Source: DASQPA01 sp963756455 | GTDB lineage: Bacteria > Acidobacteriota > Thermoanaerobaculia > Multivoradales > UBA5704 | Direction: 5' to 3' | NCBI GenBank assembly: GCA_963756455.1 | Contig: CAVWNC010000004.1 | Location: 1,550,001-1,614,000 of the forward strand | Length of the DNA: 64,000 bases | Shown: piece by piece, positions 59,416 to 64,000 of the stretch | Position numbering within the stretch: position 1 is the stretch's first letter | Layout: every line of letters begins with the position of its first letter | The notes under the pieces: generated by a model | What the model was told of the DNA's origin: nothing | The model's input: only the letters and a program-made list of their open reading frames with translations | Database searches by the model: none | Made by a program: the position numbers and the translations under genes

Positions 59416-59577
59416 CCGCTGAGGACGATTGCGTAAGGTTACCCGCTCCGTCTACGCTCCTACACGCGACCTTATGGCTGTTCCTTCCTGGCCGGAAGCC
59501 CCTCCCCTACTTCAAGTTAACGCCTACGGGCCCCTCCCTCCGGGGCGGGGAGGCGGTTGGGTCCCCGTTAGGTGCCC

Positions 59578-59602
59578 CGTTAGGTGCCAGCCGAACTGCC
59601 GG
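59578..59602 (+). repeat. Imperfect direct repeat, left copy
   Basis: CGTTAGGTGCCAGCCGAACT followed by GCCGG. It matches 61704-61728 at 23 of 25 positions. A shorter tandem CCGTTAGGTGCC precedes it. Confidence 0.6.
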
Positions 59603-59661
59603 GGCGCCAGGAAGGGCGCCCGGGAGCGCCCTTCCCCCACCTCCGACTTCAGGCCGCCGGC

Positions 59662-60179
59662 CTATGCCGGCACTCTACGAGCCCGAATCCGCCCGACCTG
59701 CTCCTCCGCTCCCGGCCCGGCGGCTTCGAGCAGAGTCGCGAGCGCCCAAGGCGACCGCACGATCGCCTCCAGCAGGTGGAGCCCCGCGGCTCGTAGCGGT
59801 CGAGCCAGCCGGCGACCTGCGGTCCCTGCTCGCCATACACGGCGACCAGCGGGAAACCCTCGGTCACCGCCTCTTCTGCTACATGGAAGAGCGGCTCGCG
59901 GTCGGTCACCGGCAGGAGGACGGAGAGGAGCCGCGCCGTTTCGAGGTGCCACAGAACGGCGACCGGCGGATCGCCGACCGCAAGATCCTCCCAGATCCGA
60001 AGAATGGCGACCGCCCCCGGCCGCCCCGGAACCGGCTCGATCTTCCAGGGACCGGCGAGCTCGGCTTCGGCAGCGGTCAGGCTGTCGTCGCGTTCGCGGA
60101 GGCGTTCCAGGTAGGACGGGGAGAAGGCGTTGTCGAGGGGGGAGACCTGCGGCCTGCTACCATTACGGGAGCTTTGCAT
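59662..60179 (-). pseudogene. Hypothetical protein gene with single-base frameshift
   Basis: The frame from ATG 60179 gives a protein with LTAAEAELAGPWKIEPVPGR, VAILRIWEDLAVGDPPVAVL, LLSVLLPVTDREPLFHVAEE and VAVYGEQGPQVAGWLDRYEP. At about 59787 the frame breaks in GCGGGGCTC. One extra G restores GLHLLEAIVRSPWALATLLE and a stop near 59662, for about 172 residues. The sequence after the break is clearly the natural continuation, since it keeps a coherent amphipathic helix. I do not recognise the family; there is no signal peptide or membrane segment. It could be a sequencing error in a G run or a real mutation. Confidence 0.5.
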
Positions 60180-60520
60180 GAGCGTCTACCTCTTGCAGAG
60201 TCAGGGGCCGGTTCGAGCTCGCTACTCGGGCCGGTCCCGTTTGTTTGGGCGGGGGGGCGATCCTCCCGATGTTGGGACGTTAGCAGGAATGGGGCGGGAG
60301 GGCAAGGGTGGATTTGCGCAAAAAGTTCCGTCTGGCGGCCCAGCCGACGCGCCAGGGCGCGCGGGGTAGAGGATCGGGCAAGGTAGGGCAGACCCCCCCT
60401 GCCTGCCCGGCTCAGGGTTTGACGTCCCTCGCCGATTCCCGTCGCGGATCGCCAGCTACGCGAATCTGCTGGCAGCTCTCGGAGGGTTGCCCGGAAATGC
60501 AATCCCGTGGCGGAGGGCCT

Positions 60521-60709
60521 GCCCCGAAGGGGCCTGGGTCGGTAGCCTGGTGGCGAGAGCCCCAGGTTGAAGTAACTCCAAGACAATAAAAGCCCCGAAG
60601 GGGCGAAGGTACGGGTGGAATTACCGTCGCCCCTTCGGGGCTGGAGATTCTTATTCCTCCACTTTCCTGGGGTTTCACCCCAGGCTACCGACCCAAGCCC
60701 CTTCGGGGC
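60521..60709. repeat. Large palindromic element with nested GCCCCGAAGGGGC hairpins
   Basis: The outer arms 60521-60550 and 60680-60709 are complementary over 30 bp with one mismatch (left arm starts GCCCCGAAGGGGCCTGGG). Inside, 60591-60606 and 60627-60642 form a second perfect 16-bp inverted repeat, and CCTGGGG-TTTCA-CCCCAGG is a third hairpin. Similar GCCCCGAAGGGGC elements are known, from memory, as dispersed palindromes in several soil bacteria. The surrounding 60180-61020 region has no supported gene. Confidence 0.8.
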
Positions 60710-61020
60710 GAAGAGAAAGGCAACTTGGACGGGACCTTGCTGCGAGAGGTTGGGGGGAGTGCGTCCTTCGTGTATCTGCGGTACGATGGTGGAAACGAAA
60801 TCGCTGGTGTGCCGCGTGCATCGCTGGCACCTCTCAGCACCCACGCGCTCGCCCCCTGGCCGTTCCACTTATACGACAGTCTCTCCAACGTTGACGCTGA
60901 TCCTGAACCAGGGTAAATTGTCAGCAAGTCAAACGTGTACAGAGAGATGCTCTATGCAAGCCGCAATGGGCAGAGGGCCGCCGCTGACCTTGAAGGGCGT
61001 TGTATGCTGAGGACTTAGAG

Positions 61021-61623
61021 ATGAAAATGAATGACCAAGCAGACGAGGCTAAGAACGCAATCCGAGCTCAGTTCTATGCGGCCGAATATGCAGTGTTAAT
61101 GGGACGAATCTCGTCGTGGGAAAGCCTCCAGTATGCGGCATGGCCTATTGCAGTAGCAGCGGTGACTTTTATTTTCCAGCTGCAGGTAATTCCCTGGAAT
61201 TACCGTTGGTGGGCGGCATTAATAGGCTTCCTGCTCGTATATGTAGCATACCAGGGCACAATGGTAAATATGCTCTATTCCGTCTTGGTAATCGAACGCG
61301 ACCTTCGCCCTCGAGCAGGAAAACTACTCAGTGACGAGAACTTCTGGGTCTACGAACGGATCCGAGAGAGAACCTTCCCGGCCAATCCGGCTTGGTCGAT
61401 GCTGTGGCCAGTAGTTATCTCCATCGCAGCGATCGCGGTGATTACAGGAAGTCTTGCATATAAGTATGGCTTCCATTGGCAGGATTACGTATGTTTGCTG
61501 GGAGCTATGCTTCTTGGCCTTTTTGTAGCGATCTTAACTCGGAGCGCAATTCGAGTGAAGAAAGATATAACCAAGGCATGTATCCCTGCGGTGAAACCAA
61601 TCAGCCGAGCTGCTGTTGGCTAG
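61021..61623 (+). CDS. Small integral membrane protein of unknown function
   Basis: 200 residues from ATG 61021 (GAGG 8 nt upstream). Four hydrophobic segments are visible: AAWPIAVAAVTFIFQLQV, WWAALIGFLLVYVAYQG, MLWPVVISIAAIAVITGSLA and YVCLLGAMLLGLFVAILT. A charged loop lies between the second and third (IERDLRPRAGKLLSDENFWV, then YERIRERTFPANPAW). Codon use and base composition differ sharply from the neighbours: many A/T-ending codons and about half GC, which suggests recent transfer. No family was recognised. It lies in the segment bounded by imperfect direct repeats at 59578 and 61704. Confidence 0.75.
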   Translation: MKMNDQADEAKNAIRAQFYAAEYAVLMGRISSWESLQYAAWPIAVAAVTFIFQLQVIPWNYRWWAALIGFLLVYVAYQGTMVNMLYSVLVIERDLRPRAGKLLSDENFWVYERIRERTFPANPAWSMLWPVVISIAAIAVITGSLAYKYGFHWQDYVCLLGAMLLGLFVAILTRSAIRVKKDITKACIPAVKPISRAAVG

Positions 61624-61703
61624 AGTCAAGGCATTGCAATGAGGTTAGCTCGTTAGTGAAAATATATAACTCCCAGTGCCGTAGGTGCCAGCCGAACCGG
61701 TGC

Positions 61704-61728
61704 CGTTAGGTGCCAGCCAAACTGTCGG
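61704..61728 (+). repeat. Imperfect direct repeat, right copy
   Basis: CGTTAGGTGCCAGCCAAACT followed by GTCGG, the partner of 59578-59602. A related stretch GTAGGTGCCAGCCGAACCGG lies at 61681-61700. Confidence 0.6.
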
Positions 61729-61948
61729 AACTGCCGGCGATCGCTCGCGGCCGGGGATCGAAGGCTCATGGCAAGCCGTCACCTCGTGCCCGAGCCGGGC
61801 AGGCACAGGGGCTCTGCCCCTACTCTGCCCGGCACCCGGCGGAAGCGGCACCGCGCGGGAGCGGCCCCCGGCGGGACCAGGGGCTTGGAGGAACGCCAGG
61901 AGACTGGAGAGATCTTGTCGCAGGTCTTCGCAACGCGTGTCGCCCCTC

Positions 61949-62003
61949 TTAGCCTCCCCCTGACCCAACCACCTCCCGCCCAGGCGGGAGGGACCCGCCC
62001 GGC
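61949..62003. repeat. Dispersed palindromic repeat, copy 2
   Basis: TTAGCCTCCCCCTGACCCAA begins a near-identical copy of 37039-37092. Here CCTCCCGCC-CA-GGCGGGAGG is a perfect 9-bp hairpin. It lies 39 bp after the end of the aldolase gene and may act as its terminator on the minus strand. The remaining 61624-61948 stretch shows only GC-rich sequence without a supported gene. Confidence 0.7.
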
Positions 62004-62041
62004 CTTCGCTTTCAGGAGGCAATCTCTGCGGTGACAGCCCC

Positions 62042-63097
<1,056 letters not shown>

Positions 63098-63130
63098 ATC
63101 GTCTCTCGGGTCGTCTTCTTCCGTCGCTCT

Positions 63131-63877
63131 CTAGAGGCCGAAGCCGACCCGGACCGCGCCCTGGACCACCTCGCCCTTCTCGATCTCGACGACGATCTTG
63201 GGGAGGAGGAGGTTGAGGCGGAGCCCGGCGTAGGCGACGGCGCGGGTGGCGTTGTCGTTGAGCGCGAGGTCGCCGTGGCCGAGGGTCCCCCGGCTGTAGG
63301 TGAGGCCGGCGCCGATGTAGGGGGTGAAGATCGTGAAGCCCTTGGAGAGCAGGAGCTCCGCCCCGTACTGGCGGAGGTCGTACGCCCCGGAGCTGACGGT
63401 GCGGGTGCCGGTCACCCGGAGCCCCAGGGCGGGTTCGAGGACGCCGCCCTTGATCAGGGCGTACTCCGCCTCGGCGGAGACCAGCTTGACCTGGCTCCCC
63501 AGGGCCTCGCCATAGGAGACCCCAAGGTCGAGCCCGCCGGGGAGCCCCTTGCGGATCCCGACCCGGCCCACCGAGAGGACGCCGCTGGGGAGGTTGCCGT
63601 CGACGACGGTCTTGAAGAAAGGCTCGCTGTCGAAGCTCTTGTCGTAGGTGGCGTCGGCGTAGACCTCGAAGCCGAGGAGGCCCAGGGGCGCCGCCCCATG
63701 CCGGGGGTAGAAGTAGAGGTCGGAGCTGAAGCGGCGGTTGAAGGCCGAAAAGTCCTCGGGCGGGGCGGGGGCGGTCGGGTCCCAGGCCCGCGCCGGGCCG
63801 GAGGTCAACGCCCCCCACGCCAGGAGGAACGTCCACAGGATGAAAAGTACCCGGCCTCGGCTCGACGGCTGCTGCAT
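63131..63877 (-). CDS. Probable outer-membrane beta-barrel protein
   Basis: 248 residues from ATG 63877 (GGAGG at 9 nt). An upstream ATG at 63907 overlapping the previous TAA (TAATG) with GAGGAG is a good alternative adding 10 residues. The signal peptide is VLFILWTFLLAWGALTSG, with cleavage after ARA. Alternating hydrophobic and polar strands follow, with aromatic girdle residues: LGLLGFEVYADATYDKSF, GGLDLGVSYGEALGSQVKLV, EPALGLRVTGTRTVSS, TIFTPYIGAGLTYSRGTLG and VAYAGLRLNLLLPKIVVEIE. The end GAVRVGFGL resembles barrel C-termini. Its substrate or role is unknown. Confidence 0.75.
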   Translation of the reverse strand: MQQPSSRGRVLFILWTFLLAWGALTSGPARAWDPTAPAPPEDFSAFNRRFSSDLYFYPRHGAAPLGLLGFEVYADATYDKSFDSEPFFKTVVDGNLPSGVLSVGRVGIRKGLPGGLDLGVSYGEALGSQVKLVSAEAEYALIKGGVLEPALGLRVTGTRTVSSGAYDLRQYGAELLLSKGFTIFTPYIGAGLTYSRGTLGHGDLALNDNATRAVAYAGLRLNLLLPKIVVEIEKGEVVQGAVRVGFGL

Positions 63878-63906
63878 GACGGCGATCCTCCTTCTCAAGC
63901 GGCCCA

Positions 63907-64000
63907 TTATGTCTCCTCGGACAGGTACTCCGCGAGGAGCGCCGCGAGAAGGGTCGAGCCGCCGGTCGCCGCCTGCTCGGCGACCACCTCCCGGCCGAGC
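63907..64000 (-). CDS. C-terminal end of an unidentified protein (enters from window edge)
   Basis: One frame is open from base 64000 to a TAA at 63909-63907 and gives LGREVVAEQAATGGSTLLAA followed by LLAEYLSEET. The stop touches the possible upstream start of the barrel gene (TAATG), which suggests an operon. Too little is present to name a family. Confidence 0.5.
   Translation of the reverse strand, partial: LGREVVAEQAATGGSTLLAALLAEYLSEET

Noticed and set aside
59142..59420. Short open frames across the 22-bp array coding for Cys/Leu-rich peptides
   Set aside because: Three 22-bp units are needed to regain frame and the peptides simply restate the DNA repeat; no ribosome site.

Overview
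The window is a GC-rich bacterial chromosome segment, most likely from an Acidobacteriota species (perhaps a Thermoanaerobaculia-like lineage). This is inferred from a tandem run of six secreted VWFA-related proteins of the type typical of acidobacteria, the high GC content, giant secreted beta-rich proteins, and a BNR-repeat lipoprotein. No rRNA or tRNA gene was seen, so the placement is not firm.

Layout. 1-9103 (minus): six VWFA paralogues, three of them joined by 4-nt start/stop overlaps; one is frameshifted, one lacks its C-terminal domain and one is cut by the window edge. 9370-13700 (plus): a carboxypeptidase-regulatory-like secreted protein and a BNR/sortilin-like lipoprotein. 13.8-16.5 kb: a damaged mobile region with a CRISPR remnant of about one and a quarter repeats, a group II intron with a frameshifted reverse transcriptase, and a second broken reverse transcriptase fused in frame to a truncated NRPS-PKS gene. 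16.5-23.0 kb: that NRPS (carrier-C-A-PCP-broken KS), a divergent CmlA-like diiron beta-hydroxylase, and a fossil scrap of another adenylation domain. 23.1-24.4 kb: a 21-bp-phased repeat array and an orphan NarL-type response regulator. 24.6-39.7 kb (plus): a 1980-residue exported protein translationally coupled to a bacterial alpha-2-macroglobulin with an intact thioester motif, a small ribbon-helix-helix-like protein, and PBP1C. 39.7-41.5 kb: a vapBC toxin-antitoxin pair with a clear operator, an unknown protein, and a YdeI/OmpD-associated protein. 41.5-59.0 kb (minus): a biosynthetic operon FkbM methyltransferase - PKS (KS-AT-ACP) - NRPS (four C-A-PCP modules, no thioesterase), with a good sigma-70-like promoter and, just upstream, a twelve-copy 22-bp repeat array. 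59.5-62.0 kb: an accessory segment between imperfect direct repeats, holding a frameshifted unknown gene, a large palindromic element and a lower-GC membrane protein. 62.0-64.0 kb (minus): L-threonine aldolase, an outer-membrane-barrel-like protein and the end of another gene.

How it fits together. The two minus-strand assembly-line blocks (16.5-21.0 and 41.5-59.0 kb) plus the CmlA-like enzyme look like parts of hybrid NRPS-PKS metabolism. The proximal block has been broken by group II intron material and rearrangement. Hand-read pocket residues suggest valine or another aliphatic residue for several modules and a 4-hydroxyphenylglycine-like aromatic residue for the broken module, which would suit a CmlA-type hydroxylase. 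The alpha-2-macroglobulin/PBP1C pairing matches the known periplasmic defence and cell-wall-repair association. Several genes carry 1-2 nt lesions, some in G runs, so some 'pseudogenes' here may be assembly errors.
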